Source: Anaerolineae bacterium
Lineage (GTDB): Bacteria; Chloroflexota; Anaerolineae; Aggregatilineales; Phototrophicaceae
DNA length: 64,000 nt
Reading direction: 5' to 3'
Assembly: GCA_022824465.1 (NCBI GenBank)
Contig: JAJDZV010000008.1
Location: forward strand, 62,001 to 126,000
Under the pieces are notes generated by a model, which ran no database searches, was not told the origin of the DNA, and worked only from the letters and a program-made list of their open reading frames with translations. Made by a program: the position numbers and the translations under genes. Positions 1-9,540 of the stretch are shown in pieces. Every line of letters starts with the position of its first letter. Positions within the stretch are counted from its first letter, which is position 1.

Positions 1-2095
1 CGGCCGGCCCATTGATGGCGATGGCTCCCGCCGGCGAAATATGGTCCGTAGTTACCGAGTCGCCTCCCTTGACCATGACGCGAGCGCCCAAAATCGGCTC
101 AATCGGCGGCGATTCACGCGGCAGATCAACGAAGAACGGCGGTTCCTGAATATAAGTGCTGTCGGCCCTCCATTCGTAGACTGGCTCGTCCGTGCTCGGT
201 ATCGCGTTCCATTCTTCGTTGCCGTCATAGACATTGCCGTACAGCTCCAGGTACATGCCAGCGTCGAGACTTTCCTGCACCGTGCCCACAATTTCTTCCT
301 GGCTCGGCCATATATCGCGCAGAAACACCTCCGCGCCGCGTTCGTCCGTGCCAAGCGGCTCGCTAGCCAAGTCGATATCGACCGTTCCCGCCAACGCATA
401 TGCCACCACCAAGGGCGGCGACGCCAGGAAGTTCGCCCGCACATCCGGTCCAATCCGCCCCCCGAAATTGCGATTGCCGCTGAGCACCGAAGCCGCCACG
501 ATATCGGCTTCGTGTATCGCCTCGCGCACCGGCTCGGGCAAGGGACCGCTGTTGCCGATGCAAGTCGTGCAGCCGTAACCGACCGTGTGGAAGCCCAGCG
601 CCTCCAGGTGCGGCGTCAAGCCGGCTTTGTCCAGGTATTCCGTCACCACCTTGGAACCCGGCGCCAGGCTCGTCTTCACGTAAGACTTTCGCGTCAAGCC
701 GCGCTCGTTGGCTTTCTTCGCCAGCAATCCCGCCGCAACCATCACCGACGGATTGCTCGTGTTGGTGCAAGATGTGATCGCGGCGATGACCACCGAGCCA
801 TGCGTCAATTCGGCGCTCTCGCCGTTTGCCCGCACTTGGCCCAGCGCGCCCAGTTGCTCCCCGGACAAGGCGAAACCCTGCGGACCCAGCGGCGCCGTCA
901 ACACTTGATTGAAGCGCGGCTTTAGCTCGCTGACCAAGATGCGATCTTGCGGGCGCAGCGGTCCAGCCACGCTCGGCTCAACCGTGTTCAAGTCCAATTC
1001 CAGCGTGTCGTTAAACGCCGGATCAGGCGTCGCATCGCTGCGGAAGAGTCCTTGTTCCTTGCAATAGACTTCCACTAGCTGCGAAAGGTCTTCATCGCGT
1101 CCGGTGCGCCGCAGGTAACTCAACACTTCATCATCCACCGGGAAGAAGCCCATGGTCGCGCCGTATTCCGGCGCCATATTGGCGATGGTGGCGCGGTCGG
1201 GCAGGGTCATGCTGCTCAAACCCGGTCCGTAAAACTCGACGAACTTGCCAACGACGCCTTTCTCGCGCAGCATCTGTGTCACCACCAGCACCAGATCAGT
1301 CGCGGTCGCGCCCTCGGGCAGCTGACCCATCAGCTTGAATCCGACCACTTCCGGCATCAGCATATAAACCGGCTGACCCAGCATCGCCGCTTCCGCCTCG
1401 ATGCCGCCAACGCCCCAGCCGAGCACGCCCAGCCCGTTGATCATAGTGGTATGGCTGTCCGTGCCCACCAGCGAATCCGGCAGCGCCACCAAGCCATCGC
1501 CCTGTGGATCGTCATAAAGCTGCACCACCTTCGCCAGATACTCCAGATTCACCTGATGCACGATGCCGGTCGCCGGCGGCACAACCTTGAGATTCTCGAA
1601 GGCTTTCTGCCCCCAATGCAGAAACTCGTAGCGCTCGCGATTGCGCATGAATTCCATTTCGGCGTTGCGCTTTATCGCGTCGGGCCGCCCGAAGACATCC
1701 ACTTGCACCGAATGGTCAATTACCAGGTCAACCGGCACAACCGGGTTGATCTTCTGCGGATCGCCGCCCATTCGCGCCATGGCGCTGCGCAACGCCGCCA
1801 AGTCGACCAGCGAGGGCACACCGGTGAAATCCTGCAGGATCACACGCGCCGGACTGAAGGGGATCTCGACCGGCTCATAGTAGTCCGCGTCCCAGGACGC
1901 CAAATTGACGACATCCTCGGCTTGGAAGAGCCGCCCATCCTCGTTGCGCAAGGCATTTTCCAGCAGTACCTTGATGCTGAAGGGCAGCCGGTCGATATTG
2001 CCGATGCCGTCCTGCGCGAGCCTGCTCAGACGATAAGCGCTTGCCTTTGCGCTTCCGGCTCTGATGGTGGTTCGCGACCCGAAACTATTCTTCAT
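1..2095 (-). CDS. acnA: Aconitate hydratase (aconitase A type), C-terminus cut by window edge
   Basis: Aconitase interconverts citrate and isocitrate in the cytoplasmic TCA cycle. The minus-strand frame opens with ATG at 2095 behind an AAAGGAC ribosome site and stays open to the left edge: 698 codons are present of the usual ~900, so the C-terminal swivel domain lies outside the window. DHSVQVD lies near residue 127 and GTDSHTTM near 211. The 4Fe-4S cysteines are seen in SCTNTSNP and, about residue 505, in [10 protein letters not shown], followed by the SGNRNF motif. Together these identify the AcnA/IRP1 branch rather than AcnB or the two-subunit isopropylmalate/homoaconitate type (a separate pair of that type, lysT/lysU, is at 46.6-48.4 kb). 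It is divergent from the dsbA-like gene. Confidence 0.95.
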   Translation of the reverse strand, partial: MKNSFGSRTTIRAGSAKASAYRLSRLAQDGIGNIDRLPFSIKVLLENALRNEDGRLFQAEDVVNLASWDADYYEPVEIPFSPARVILQDFTGVPSLVDLAALRSAMARMGGDPQKINPVVPVDLVIDHSVQVDVFGRPDAIKRNAEMEFMRNRERYEFLHWGQKAFENLKVVPPATGIVHQVNLEYLAKVVQLYDDPQGDGLVALPDSLVGTDSHTTMINGLGVLGWGVGGIEAEAAMLGQPVYMLMPEVVGFKLMGQLPEGATATDLVLVVTQMLREKGVVGKFVEFYGPGLSSMTLPDRATIANMAPEYGATMGFFPVDDEVLSYLRRTGRDEDLSQLVEVYCKEQGLFRSDATPDPAFNDTLELDLNTVEPSVAGPLRPQDRILVSELKPRFNQVLTAPLGPQGFALSGEQLGALGQVRANGESAELTHGSVVIAAITSCTNTSNPSVMVAAGLLAKKANERGLTRKSYVKTSLAPGSKVVTEYLDKAGLTPHLEALGFHTVGYGCTTCIGNSGPLPEPVREAIHEADIVAASVLSGNRNFGGRIGPDVRANFLASPPLVVAYALAGTVDIDLASEPLGTDERGAEVFLRDIWPSQEEIVGTVQESLDAGMYLELYGNVYDGNEEWNAIPSTDEPVYEWRADSTYIQEPPFFVDLPRESPPIEPILGARVMVKGGDSVTTDHISPAGAIAINGPA

Positions 2096-2186
2096 ACGAA
2101 AGTCCTTTTCTAGAGGCTTAGTCGGCGCAACTTCGCGCTCGAGTATGCGGCGCGGCGCCATTGTCCCAGCATGATGACAAGCTTGC

Positions 2187-2195
2187 ATTTTAGCA
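2187..2195 (-). promoter_or_regulatory. Extended -10 promoter for acnA
   Basis: The minus strand reads TGCTAAAAT, a TGn extended -10 element, about 90 bases before the acnA start. No convincing -35 hexamer is at 17 bp (TAACAG), as expected for this promoter class. Position and sequence are seen; function is inferred. Confidence 0.5.
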
Positions 2196-2297
2196 GATAT
2201 TCAGTGTCGCTGTTACCGCGACTAGCGTGGCAAGGCTACTGCTGCCTTTCTTTGGCGCGGCAGGCTATCGCGTCGCGGTTCGGGCTGAACTTGTCAT

Positions 2298-2326
2298 TTT
2301 ACAAACAAGCCCCTCTCAAGTAGACT
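2298..2326 (+). promoter_or_regulatory. Candidate sigma-70 promoter for the DsbA-like gene
   Basis: TTTACA at 2298-2303, a 17-base spacer and TAGACT at 2321-2326 sit about 50 bases before the start codon at 2380. The -10 box is imperfect. The 284-base region 2096-2379 between the divergent genes holds this and the acnA promoter; nothing else is recognised there. Confidence 0.4.
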
Positions 2327-2379
2327 TGCCGCACTGAGCAGCATAGCCAACACGCGTTTCATACGAGGTCATCCACGCC

Positions 2380-3285
2380 ATGGCAAAACGACAAAGCCGC
2401 ACGCGCGAAGCCCGCCAGCGCCGTCAGAAGCAGCGCCGCCGAAACCAGCGCCTTTACGCCCTTATTGGCATCGTTGTCGTCGCCGTAGTCGCCATCGCCG
2501 TCGTCATCGTCTCCAACCAACCGGTCGAAGCGCACATCCCTGACGATCTCTCCGCGCGTTACCAGGATATCCAGCGCTCCTTCTCGCCCGTTGGCTACCC
2601 GCGCCTGGGGGATGCCGACGCGCCCGTGACCGTCGAGGAATACGCCAGCTTTGCCTGCCCCGGCTGCGAAGCCTTGCACAAACAGAGCTTTGATGCGCTG
2701 CTCGAGCGCGTCCGCCAAGGGCAAGTCCGCTTCACCTATGTGCCGCTGAACACCGGCTCCGTGCCTAACGCCGAGGGCGCCTCTCGCGCTGCCCTCTGCG
2801 CCGGCGTGCAAGGCAGGTTTTGGGAGATGCACGATGTCCTCTTCGATTGGCAAACGCGCTACGGCAATACCGCCTTCTCACAGCCGCGTTTGCTGGCCGG
2901 TGTTGAAGGCATGAGCCTTAGCAGCAGCGGCTTCACCGACTGCTTCAACTCGGCCGCCATCTCAAGCACGCTGGCAGCCGCCCAAAATGAAGGCGTCGCC
3001 AGCACCCCGACCATTCGCGTCAACGGCGTCACGCTCGAAGCCGGCGGGGCGCTTCCGTCCACCGCGACCATCCTGCAAGCCATCGACGACGCGCTGCCGG
3101 CCGATTGGGGCGCGCTTCCTACGGCGACGCCCGACATTCAAGCGGCGACCGAGACGTCCACGCCAGCCGCGCCAGTAGAATCCGCGACCGCGGCCGAAAC
3201 CCTCACAAGCCAGGTTCTCCCCACTGATGACGCCCAAAGGCCAACGCGCGTCGCAGCCACGGGAACTGCCGCGAGCGACGGCTGA
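2380..3285 (+). CDS. Membrane-anchored DsbA-like thiol-disulfide oxidoreductase
   Basis: 301 residues. A very basic N-terminus (residues 1-25) is followed by one hydrophobic helix (about 27-45), so the protein should be anchored with the rest outside. The thioredoxin-fold domain (about 70-240) carries the redox motif CPGC at 93-96 and a cis-proline segment STPTI near 210, typical of the DsbA/BdbD-like 'thioredoxin_4' group. The tail from about 250 is rich in Ala, Thr and Pro and probably disordered. It likely oxidises or isomerises secreted proteins. It stands alone, divergent from acnA and convergent with hinT. The start ATG at 2380 has a weak GAGG upstream. Family assignment is solid; the exact substrate is unknown. 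Confidence 0.85.
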   Translation: MAKRQSRTREARQRRQKQRRRNQRLYALIGIVVVAVVAIAVVIVSNQPVEAHIPDDLSARYQDIQRSFSPVGYPRLGDADAPVTVEEYASFACPGCEALHKQSFDALLERVRQGQVRFTYVPLNTGSVPNAEGASRAALCAGVQGRFWEMHDVLFDWQTRYGNTAFSQPRLLAGVEGMSLSSSGFTDCFNSAAISSTLAAAQNEGVASTPTIRVNGVTLEAGGALPSTATILQAIDDALPADWGALPTATPDIQAATETSTPAAPVESATAAETLTSQVLPTDDAQRPTRVAATGTAASDG

Positions 3286-3337
3286 TTTCCCGCAAAACTG
3301 AGCCCTTTGCGCTCTTAGTGACCGACCGCGTCCGACA

Positions 3338-3685
3338 TCACTTCCGCGCCAGCATGGGTCCCAGCGAGCGCCCGCCCAGCAGATGCATGTGCAGGTGAAA
3401 GACTTCCTGTCCGCCGTGCGCGTTGCAGTTCACAATCAAGCGGTAGCCGTCTTCGGCGATGCCGTCTTCCGCCGCGATCTTGGCCGCCACCGTGAATAGC
3501 CTTCCCAGCGCAGCTTCGTCGTCAGCCCTTACATCGTTGGCGCTGGCGATTTCGCGCTTGGGGATGATGAGAATATGCGTCGGCGCTTGTGGCGCGATGT
3601 CGCGGAAGGCGAGTACCAGGTCGTCTTCGTACACGATGTCGGCTGGAATCTCTTTGGCGATGATCTTGGAGAAAATCGTACTCAT
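3338..3685 (-). CDS. hinT: HIT-family nucleotide-binding hydrolase (HinT)
   Basis: 115 residues, the normal length for HinT, a cytoplasmic purine nucleoside phosphoramidase. The histidine triad HLHMHLLGG lies near residue 97. The N-terminal [18 protein letters not shown] block is the family hallmark (usually F-x-K-I-I-x-x-E-I-P). The gene is convergent with the DsbA-like gene and lies downstream of fabG with about 95 bases between them. Assignment is firm for the family; the physiological substrate is not defined by sequence. Confidence 0.93.
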   Translation of the reverse strand: MSTIFSKIIAKEIPADIVYEDDLVLAFRDIAPQAPTHILIIPKREIASANDVRADDEAALGRLFTVAAKIAAEDGIAEDGYRLIVNCNAHGGQEVFHLHMHLLGGRSLGPMLARK

Positions 3686-3780
3686 TTTGCCAGGTCCTCA
3701 TGTCCAAAACCGGTTCATTCTCTTGCCGAACTTGGCGCGCTTAAAGCCATTTGCGCTTATAGTTGGTCGCGCTTCCCCGC

Positions 3781-4527
3781 CTACATGACCATGCCGCCGT
3801 CGACCACGAGGGTCTGCCCGGTGATATAGGCCGCGTCGGCTGAAGCCAGGAAGGCGACTGCTTTGGCAATATCTCCCGGCTCGCCCATGCGGCCCAGCGG
3901 AATCGCCTCCAGCGCGGCGCTTTTGAGCTCGTCGGACAAGTCGGCGGTCATATCGGTTTCGACGAAGCCAGGCGCGATGGCGTTGACGCGGACGTCCCGC
4001 GGCGCCAGTTCCTTCGCCAGCGACTTGGTTAGACCGATGATGCCGGCTTTGCTGGCGGCGTAATTGGTCTGCCCGCCATTGCCGGCGATCCCGACCACAC
4101 TGCTGACGTTGATGATGCTGCCGCTGCGTTTGCGCATCATCATCCGCGCCGCCTCCTTGCAGCAGAGCCAGCAACTGCGCAAGTTCGTCGCCTGCACGAT
4201 GTCGAAGTCCTCCGGTTTCATCATCATGATGACCTTGTCGCGGGTGATGCCGGCGTTGTTGACCAGCACGTCAATCGCGCCATATTCGCCCCTGAGGCTT
4301 TTGAAAAGGGCGGCGACCTGCCCGGCATCGCTGACGTCAGCCTGCATGCCGGCCGCTTGCCCGCCCTTCGCGCTAATCGCCGCGACGACTTCATCCGCCG
4401 TCTGCGAATTGCTGACATAGTTCACGATCACGGTCGCGCCGCCCGAAGCAAGCTCCAGGCTGATCGCCCGGCCAATGCCGCGCCCCCCGCCAGTGACGAG
4501 CGCGACTTTCCCTTCAAATCGAGCCAT
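3781..4527 (-). CDS. fabG: 3-oxoacyl-[ACP] reductase
   Basis: 248 residues, a short-chain dehydrogenase that reduces beta-ketoacyl-ACP with NADPH in fatty-acid elongation. The cofactor motif GGGRGIGRA is near residue 12, NNAG is near 87, and the catalytic Ser and YxxxK appear as NVSSVVG and YAASK. The open frame extends upstream to 4575, but ATG at 4527 has a good AAAGGAC ribosome site 6-7 bases before it and gives the family's usual N-terminus. The gene is not next to fabD (58.4 kb). Other SDR alcohol dehydrogenases are possible, but the closeness to FabG along the chain (for example VVDGGMVM at the end) makes FabG the best call. Confidence 0.88.
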   Translation of the reverse strand: MARFEGKVALVTGGGRGIGRAISLELASGGATVIVNYVSNSQTADEVVAAISAKGGQAAGMQADVSDAGQVAALFKSLRGEYGAIDVLVNNAGITRDKVIMMMKPEDFDIVQATNLRSCWLCCKEAARMMMRKRSGSIINVSSVVGIAGNGGQTNYAASKAGIIGLTKSLAKELAPRDVRVNAIAPGFVETDMTADLSDELKSAALEAIPLGRMGEPGDIAKAVAFLASADAAYITGQTLVVDGGMVM

Positions 4528-4719
4528 GAAATGTCCTTTCGCAATTGACGCGCCAGTGACGCCATCGAGCATCATTTAACCACTGACTTCAACCGAGGCA
4601 CAGTGCGATTCTCGCAGCGCTGGCCGTTTCGGTCGCCCGCAACTCTCAGGCGACTCCACCCACTTGTCTGCCGCGAGCCATCGGCGGCGTCGGGCCCCGT
4701 CCTCAATCCCGGCTCAAAC

Positions 4720-4994
4720 GCGACCATATAGTCGCCTTTGACGCGCCAACTTCTGCTTTACTAGCCAATATGAGCGCCAACAAGCATATCCTGAATCGTG
4801 TCCCGGGAAGGCCGGATTCCAAGCCAATGCCGCCCCCAAAGCTGCCATGTCTGTCCGCGGTTAGCTATATCGGTACTGTATCGATACAAGAGCGCCTAAT
4901 CGCCTTCACCGCCGCCGCCAATTCCATACCGCGTCCCCCTTTTTTCATACTGCGTCCCTCTTTTTACATACTGCGTCCGTCCTGTTCTTTAACG
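4720..4994. repeat. Dispersed intergenic element, copy 1
   Basis: Four landmarks occur in this order: the inverted repeat GCGAC-CATATA-GTCGC (4720-4735); the box ACTGTATCGATA (4875-4886); three tandem units built on a T-tract followed by CATACTGCGTCC (about 4923-4981) with a 21-base period; and CTTTAACG (4987-4994). The same four landmarks, in the same order and at similar distances, occur at 57331-57629. The reading frame joining the box and the repeats differs between copies, which argues against protein coding. Function is unknown; both copies are in intergenic DNA upstream of a minus-strand gene. Confidence 0.7.
4923..4981. repeat. Tandem 21-bp units with phased T-tracts (copy 1)
   Basis: Read on the minus strand the unit is about GGACGCAGTATG followed by an A-run of 5-6. 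Two full copies and one flanking partial copy (CATACCGCGTCC, CATACTGCGTCC, ACATACTGCGTCC on the plus strand) are spaced at 21 bases, close to two helical turns, so the A-tracts face the same side and may curve the DNA. Confidence 0.7.
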
Positions 4995-5189
4995 GGTCCC
5001 TTCATGCGCTGTGCGGCGATCGCGCAGCCACGGGTGTTCTTGCTGTACGGGGGAGGGCGCCTGTCGCCGGCGCAGATTGGCTGCCCAGCCACAGACGCCT
5101 TATGCCAATAATTCGGCGCGGATGCCCGCATGATAGGTGACCAACCGAGTCGGCTCGCCCGCAGGGATAGCGCCCGCGAAAGGCTTATG

Positions 5190-6785
5190 CTAGGACGATC
5201 CGCCGACCCAGCCCAGCAGCTTGACCTGCCCGCGGAGGTCGGCCGTGATGCTGCCCGCCCCGAAGCCGTTGGCGCTGGCGACGTATATGTCATTGCGGCC
5301 GTCGGTGCGCGGGATGACGCCGCTGAAGGCGATGAACCGACCGTCGGGCGAATATTGCGGGTCGCACATGGTAGGCGGCGCGTCGGCCGTGGCGACATTG
5401 CGGAAGCGCGCGTCTTTCACGCGGACGCCGTATGGACAGTGCCCCGCCGTGCCGCCGATAGCGATGCGCGAGCCGTCTGGCGCCCAGGCCGAAGCCAGGC
5501 CGTAACGAGGGAAGTTCAGATTCGCGTCTTGACCAATCAGGTCGCTTCCGGCGCTCAGCAGGACGAGCCGGTTGGCCTCCTCTGCAATCTGCACGAGCAC
5601 TGCGCCGCCGCCCGGTTCCCAGCTCTCGGAGAGATAGCTGGCGTTTGCCGCAGCGCCGCGTTGGCGAATCTCAACAACCTCGCCTGTGCTGATGTCGGCG
5701 CGCCAGATGCGCCGCTGCGGGTCGCGGAGGTCGAATGGATCGCCAGTGACGAGGGCGAGCATATTCTCGTTGATCCAGTACGGCGGCTCGGTCGCCTCCA
5801 GATCGGCAACAATGCTGACGCGCCCAGTCGCGATATCGTAGCGATAGACCGAACCGCCAGCCGGCGGCGGCAAGGTCAGCGCGTCGCAGAATCCGGGATC
5901 GGAGGGGTTCCAGCTTGCGCAGAAGGCGCGGTCGGATACAAAAGCGATCGCGTCGCCTGCCGGCGACCAACTGGGCCAGAAGTCGTAGCTGCCATGATTG
6001 GTGATATTGATCCGGCCGGAACCGTCTTTGGCATAAAGGAAAATATCCATGTCGTAGCCGGTTGCCAGCGCCAGCGCCAGCTGCTCGCCGTCAGGCGACC
6101 AAGAAGGAGGCATATAACGCCCACGCTGGACCAGGGGCGCTTCGCCGCCAAGAACGCGCGCGCTGAAGCCGGTGCCGAGGTCGAGCACATAGAGCCCATC
6201 GGCGCGGATGTCGCCGGTGGTCTGGACGTAGGCGAGGGCGTTGCCGGGTTTCGCCACGAAAACGTCCAGGCTGGCGGTCGACTCGAGTTCGAGAACGGGA
6301 ATGCGGCTGCGCGCGCTCAAGGGCGAGGCGAAGAATACAGTCTGCACGCCGGTGAATGGCTGGGCGGTGGCGATATTGGCGATCGACTCCTGGCGGTTGG
6401 CGCTGACAAAGGCGATCATCTGGTTGGCGATGCCGTCTCGTATTTCGACGGGCAGGTCGATCACGTCCCAATTGTCGAATACGTAGCTCGTTTCCGGCTG
6501 CGGAGTAATCGACGGCGTCAGCGTCGGCAATGGCGTCGGCGTAATCGTGGGCGTATTGGTGGCGGTTGGGCTGGGCGTGGCCGTCGGCGTAAAGGATGGC
6601 AGCGGCGTCTCGGTTGCGGTCGGGATGCGTGTGGGCGTGTCGCTGGCGGAGGGCGAGGGCGTCGCGGTCGCTGTTGGTTGGCTGAGCGCGCTGCAGGCGC
6701 AAAGCGCGATCAGCGACGCCAGGACACCGGCTTTTGTCGCCGCGGAGGCGTAGAATCTGAGAGACTCAAGTGCTGGAAACAGCAT
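5190..6785 (-). CDS. Beta-propeller (PD40/TolB-like) lipoprotein
   Basis: 531 residues from ATG at 6785; the frame extends to 6830 but that lengthens the N-terminus before the hydrophobic stretch. An export signal ends in a lipobox-like LCAC. A Thr/Pro/Ser tract of about 65 residues (repeated T-x-T-P) follows and probably acts as a spacer from the membrane. The rest holds repeated propeller blades marked by SWSPDGEQLA, PSWSPAGDAIAF, AWAPDGSRIAI and YSPDGRFIAF. Such proteins bind ligands or partners on the cell surface; no enzymatic motif is visible. Downstream of lon on the same strand, with its own extended -10 promoter candidate. The precise role is unknown. Confidence 0.8.
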   Translation of the reverse strand: MLFPALESLRFYASAATKAGVLASLIALCACSALSQPTATATPSPSASDTPTRIPTATETPLPSFTPTATPSPTATNTPTITPTPLPTLTPSITPQPETSYVFDNWDVIDLPVEIRDGIANQMIAFVSANRQESIANIATAQPFTGVQTVFFASPLSARSRIPVLELESTASLDVFVAKPGNALAYVQTTGDIRADGLYVLDLGTGFSARVLGGEAPLVQRGRYMPPSWSPDGEQLALALATGYDMDIFLYAKDGSGRINITNHGSYDFWPSWSPAGDAIAFVSDRAFCASWNPSDPGFCDALTLPPPAGGSVYRYDIATGRVSIVADLEATEPPYWINENMLALVTGDPFDLRDPQRRIWRADISTGEVVEIRQRGAAANASYLSESWEPGGGAVLVQIAEEANRLVLLSAGSDLIGQDANLNFPRYGLASAWAPDGSRIAIGGTAGHCPYGVRVKDARFRNVATADAPPTMCDPQYSPDGRFIAFSGVIPRTDGRNDIYVASANGFGAGSITADLRGQVKLLGWVGGSS

Positions 6786-6857
6786 CAGTCCGGCTCGGCG
6801 CAACCCGCTATTTGCCCGCGCAATACGCAATGGATTGCACAGATTCAGTTACTGGCA

Positions 6858-6866
6858 ATGATAGCA
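6858..6866 (-). promoter_or_regulatory. Extended -10 promoter for the lipoprotein gene
   Basis: The minus strand reads TGCTATCAT between the end of lon (6915) and the lipoprotein start (6785), leaving a leader of about 65 bases. Same TGnTAnnAT pattern as upstream of several other genes in the window. Confidence 0.45.
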
Positions 6867-6914
6867 TGCGCTGAAGCCTTGAGGGCAGCGCCAGGCGGGC
6901 GATCAGCCCATGGT

Positions 6915-9353
6915 TCAGTCGGCCTTGTCGCGTCCGCTCTTTTCAGCTTCGACATCGCGCTGTCGCTGGGCGGGCGGGTCTTTGAGCACAATGTCCAAGA
7001 CGCTCTGCATATCTTCCACATACTCGATAGTAACATCGCGCATAGCCGCCTTGGGAAGGTCGCGGACATCTTTTTGGTTGTCCTTTGGCAGGATGATGCG
7101 CGGTATGTTGCGGCGGCGGGCGGCAAGCACTTTTTCGACGACGCCGCCAACGGGCAAGATTTGACCGCGAAGCGTGATCTCGCCGCTCATGGCGCAGTTG
7201 GCATTCGCGGGGCATTCGGTGAAAGCCGAGATGAGTGCGGCGGCAAGCGTAATACCGGCGGAGGGACCGTCTTTGGGCACGGCGCCCTCCGGCATGTGGA
7301 TATGAATGTCATAATTCTCGAAGTCGTCCGGCGGCAGATTGAATTGATGCGCGCGCGCCCGCAAGTAGCTCAACGCGATATGAGCCGATTCCTGCAAGAC
7401 TTCGCCAAGCTGGCCCGTGAGCGCGAGGCTGCCCTTGCCCGGCGCCAGCGTGACTTCGACCGTCTGTACTTCGCCGCCGTTTGGCGTCCAGACCAGGCCG
7501 CTGACGATTCCGACGGCGTCATCGCGATTGACCTTCGCGCCGAGCATCTGCGGCGGTCCGAGATACTTTTCCACCAGCGCGGACGAAATCCGGCGCGGGA
7601 CCTTGCGTTCGGCGGCGACTTGCCTGGCGATCTTGCGGAAGATATTGGCGATTTCGCGCTCGAGATTGCGAACCCCGCTCTCGTAGGTGTAATGCCGTAT
7701 GATGTGGATCAGCGCGGGCTCGGTTACGTGAAGACCCGCAGCGCCTATGCCGTTGGATTCAAGCTGTTTGGGAATCAGAAATCGGCGCGCGATCTGCAGT
7801 TTCTGTTCTTCTGAATAGCCCTTGAACTCGATGACTTCCAGGCGGTCTTCCAGCGCTTCTGGAATCGAGTAGAGGTCGTTGGCGGTGGTGATGAATGTGA
7901 CTTTGGAAAGATCGTAGGGCACTTCCAGGTAGTGATCAATGAAGTTGCGATTCTGCTCTGGATCGAGGACTTCGAGCATAGCGGAGGCTGGGTCGCCACG
8001 GAAGTCGGAACTCATCTTGTCGATTTCGTCGAGCATGAAGACCGGATTGATAGTCTCGGCGCGCTCCATCTGCTGCAAGATTCGGCCCGGCATCGAGCCG
8101 ATATAAGTTCGGCGATGGCCCCGGATTTCCGCCTCATCGCGCAAGCCGCCAAGGCTAATGCGCAGGAATTTGCAGCCGAGGGCATCGGCGATGCTCTTGC
8201 CCAGCGATGTCTTGCCGACGCCCGGCGGACCGACAAAGCAGAGAATCGGGCTTTTCATCTTGTCGCGCGCCAGCTTGCGCACGGCAATATGCTCCAGGAT
8301 GCGCGCCTTTACTTTTTTCAAGCCGTAGTGGGCGCGCTCGAGGATGTCTTCCGCATGCGACAGATCGAGATTTTCATCGCTAAGCGTGTGCCAGGGCAGG
8401 GTAAGCAGGCGGTCGAGATAGGTGTGGATGACGCCGGACTCGGGAGACATCGGCGGTAGAGCGCTCAGGCGCGATACTTCCTTCATCGCCTTTTCGCGCG
8501 CCTCGGCGGGCAATTGTGCGCTGTTGATCTTCTCGGTGAGTTCCTTTATCTCCTGTGAGAAGACATCGGAATCGCCGAGTTCCTGCTGGATAATCCGCAG
8601 TTGTTCTCGCAGGTACATTTCGCGCTGGTTGGCGGCGATTTCGTCTTGAAGGCGCGTATGCACCTCGTCATGCAATTCGTTGTCGCGCAGACCGGTCGAG
8701 AGCAGCGCGCCCAGCCGTTCAAGACGCTGCTGAATGTCTTCGAGCTCGAGCAAATGCTGGAGGTCGTCTGGTTGGAGCGGCAAGATAGCCGAGATCGAGT
8801 CACAAAGCTGGCTCGGTTCCTTGAGCGACAATACGTGTTTAACGACGCTGTCAGTCATAGCTTCGTTGTATTGGCTGCTGTGCTTAAACAGCTCGACGAG
8901 AGCGTCGACATGCGATTCGAGGGACTGCGCGTTTTGAGTCGGCACGACGATCGGGCGCGCGCTGGCTATCGGATAGGCGCTGTCACTACTAATATCGAGA
9001 ATCTGAACGCGACGGCGCCCTTGGGCAAGCAACTGGCGTGAAGCATCCGAGACGGAAGTGTAGCGGCCCGGGGCGATTTCCGTACCGACGGCGTGAATGC
9101 GATCAATTAGCGGTCCGTCCGGTGAGACGCTGTCGCTATCGGCGCGCAGCATGCAGGCGATCAGTGTTTGTCCACGGTCGCTGGCGGCGGCTACTGCTTT
9201 CAGCTGGGCGTCGTCGCCCAAGGGTATCAGGCTCAAGACTTGAGGAAAGACGACCTGGTTGGCCAAGGGCAGCAACGGCAATCGGATGACGCCATCGGCT
9301 TGGGGCAGGGCGTTGTCTATGCTATTGAGCCGCTGCGCAAGTTCGCTCGACAC
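6915..9353 (-). CDS. lon: ATP-dependent protease Lon
   Basis: 812 residues, full length for bacterial Lon, a cytoplasmic hexameric AAA+ protease for damaged and regulatory proteins. Order: N-terminal substrate-binding domain (about 20-220), coiled-coil (about 230-300), AAA+ module with Walker [10 protein letters not shown] near 375 and Walker [10 protein letters not shown], then the serine protease domain with [10 protein letters not shown] near 700 and a catalytic Lys further on. The start is GTG at 9353. The C-terminal residues after the protease domain are charged. It is divergent from the Ig-like gene at 9541. Confidence 0.97.
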   Translation of the reverse strand: MSSELAQRLNSIDNALPQADGVIRLPLLPLANQVVFPQVLSLIPLGDDAQLKAVAAASDRGQTLIACMLRADSDSVSPDGPLIDRIHAVGTEIAPGRYTSVSDASRQLLAQGRRRVQILDISSDSAYPIASARPIVVPTQNAQSLESHVDALVELFKHSSQYNEAMTDSVVKHVLSLKEPSQLCDSISAILPLQPDDLQHLLELEDIQQRLERLGALLSTGLRDNELHDEVHTRLQDEIAANQREMYLREQLRIIQQELGDSDVFSQEIKELTEKINSAQLPAEAREKAMKEVSRLSALPPMSPESGVIHTYLDRLLTLPWHTLSDENLDLSHAEDILERAHYGLKKVKARILEHIAVRKLARDKMKSPILCFVGPPGVGKTSLGKSIADALGCKFLRISLGGLRDEAEIRGHRRTYIGSMPGRILQQMERAETINPVFMLDEIDKMSSDFRGDPASAMLEVLDPEQNRNFIDHYLEVPYDLSKVTFITTANDLYSIPEALEDRLEVIEFKGYSEEQKLQIARRFLIPKQLESNGIGAAGLHVTEPALIHIIRHYTYESGVRNLEREIANIFRKIARQVAAERKVPRRISSALVEKYLGPPQMLGAKVNRDDAVGIVSGLVWTPNGGEVQTVEVTLAPGKGSLALTGQLGEVLQESAHIALSYLRARAHQFNLPPDDFENYDIHIHMPEGAVPKDGPSAGITLAAALISAFTECPANANCAMSGEITLRGQILPVGGVVEKVLAARRRNIPRIILPKDNQKDVRDLPKAAMRDVTIEYVEDMQSVLDIVLKDPPAQRQRDVEAEKSGRDKAD

Positions 9354-9540
9354 GGATCAACCTGCTTCACATCTGGCACATACAATCTGCGACCGTTTAG
9401 TGTAAACCAGACGCGCCGCAATTGTAAATACCGCCGGTCACTGCAAGCGCGCGCGTCGGCAAGCGTCAATCACGCCCACTTGGTGTAAAATGGCTGAGGT
9501 AGTCAGGGATTTGAGACGATGTTGGCTGAATCGTAGTTTT

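Larger units (their letters stand above)
4528..5189. other. Long intergenic region between fabG and the beta-propeller lipoprotein gene
   Basis: 662 bases with no convincing gene. The open frames here (for example plus 4770-5111) lack family resemblance and ribosome sites. The left two thirds is the repeat element annotated at 4720-4994. In 4995-5189 I see nothing recognisable. The region lies upstream of fabG, so the fabG promoter should be here, but no clear consensus was found. Confidence 0.6.

Noticed and set aside
41..925. 294-codon plus-strand frame at the left edge
   Set aside because: Antisense to acnA, whose minus frame contains the complete aconitase cluster cysteines.
4923..4981. 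Short tandem repeats as a CRISPR array
   Set aside because: Units are 21 bp with no spacers, only about three copies and no cas genes in the window.
4770..5111. Open frame with FFILRPSFYILRPS-like repeats at 4.8-5.1 kb
   Set aside because: The repeat arises from the 21-bp DNA units. The equivalent frame at 57.4-57.6 kb does not keep the same frame between the conserved box and the repeats, so it is not a coding unit.
5130..7814. 894-codon open frame on the plus strand across the lipoprotein and lon genes
   Set aside because: It is antisense to two well-supported genes with clear motifs and codon register, shows no family feature and arises from the high G+C of the third positions; several such frames exist (58278-60131, 49896-51740, 46545-47120).
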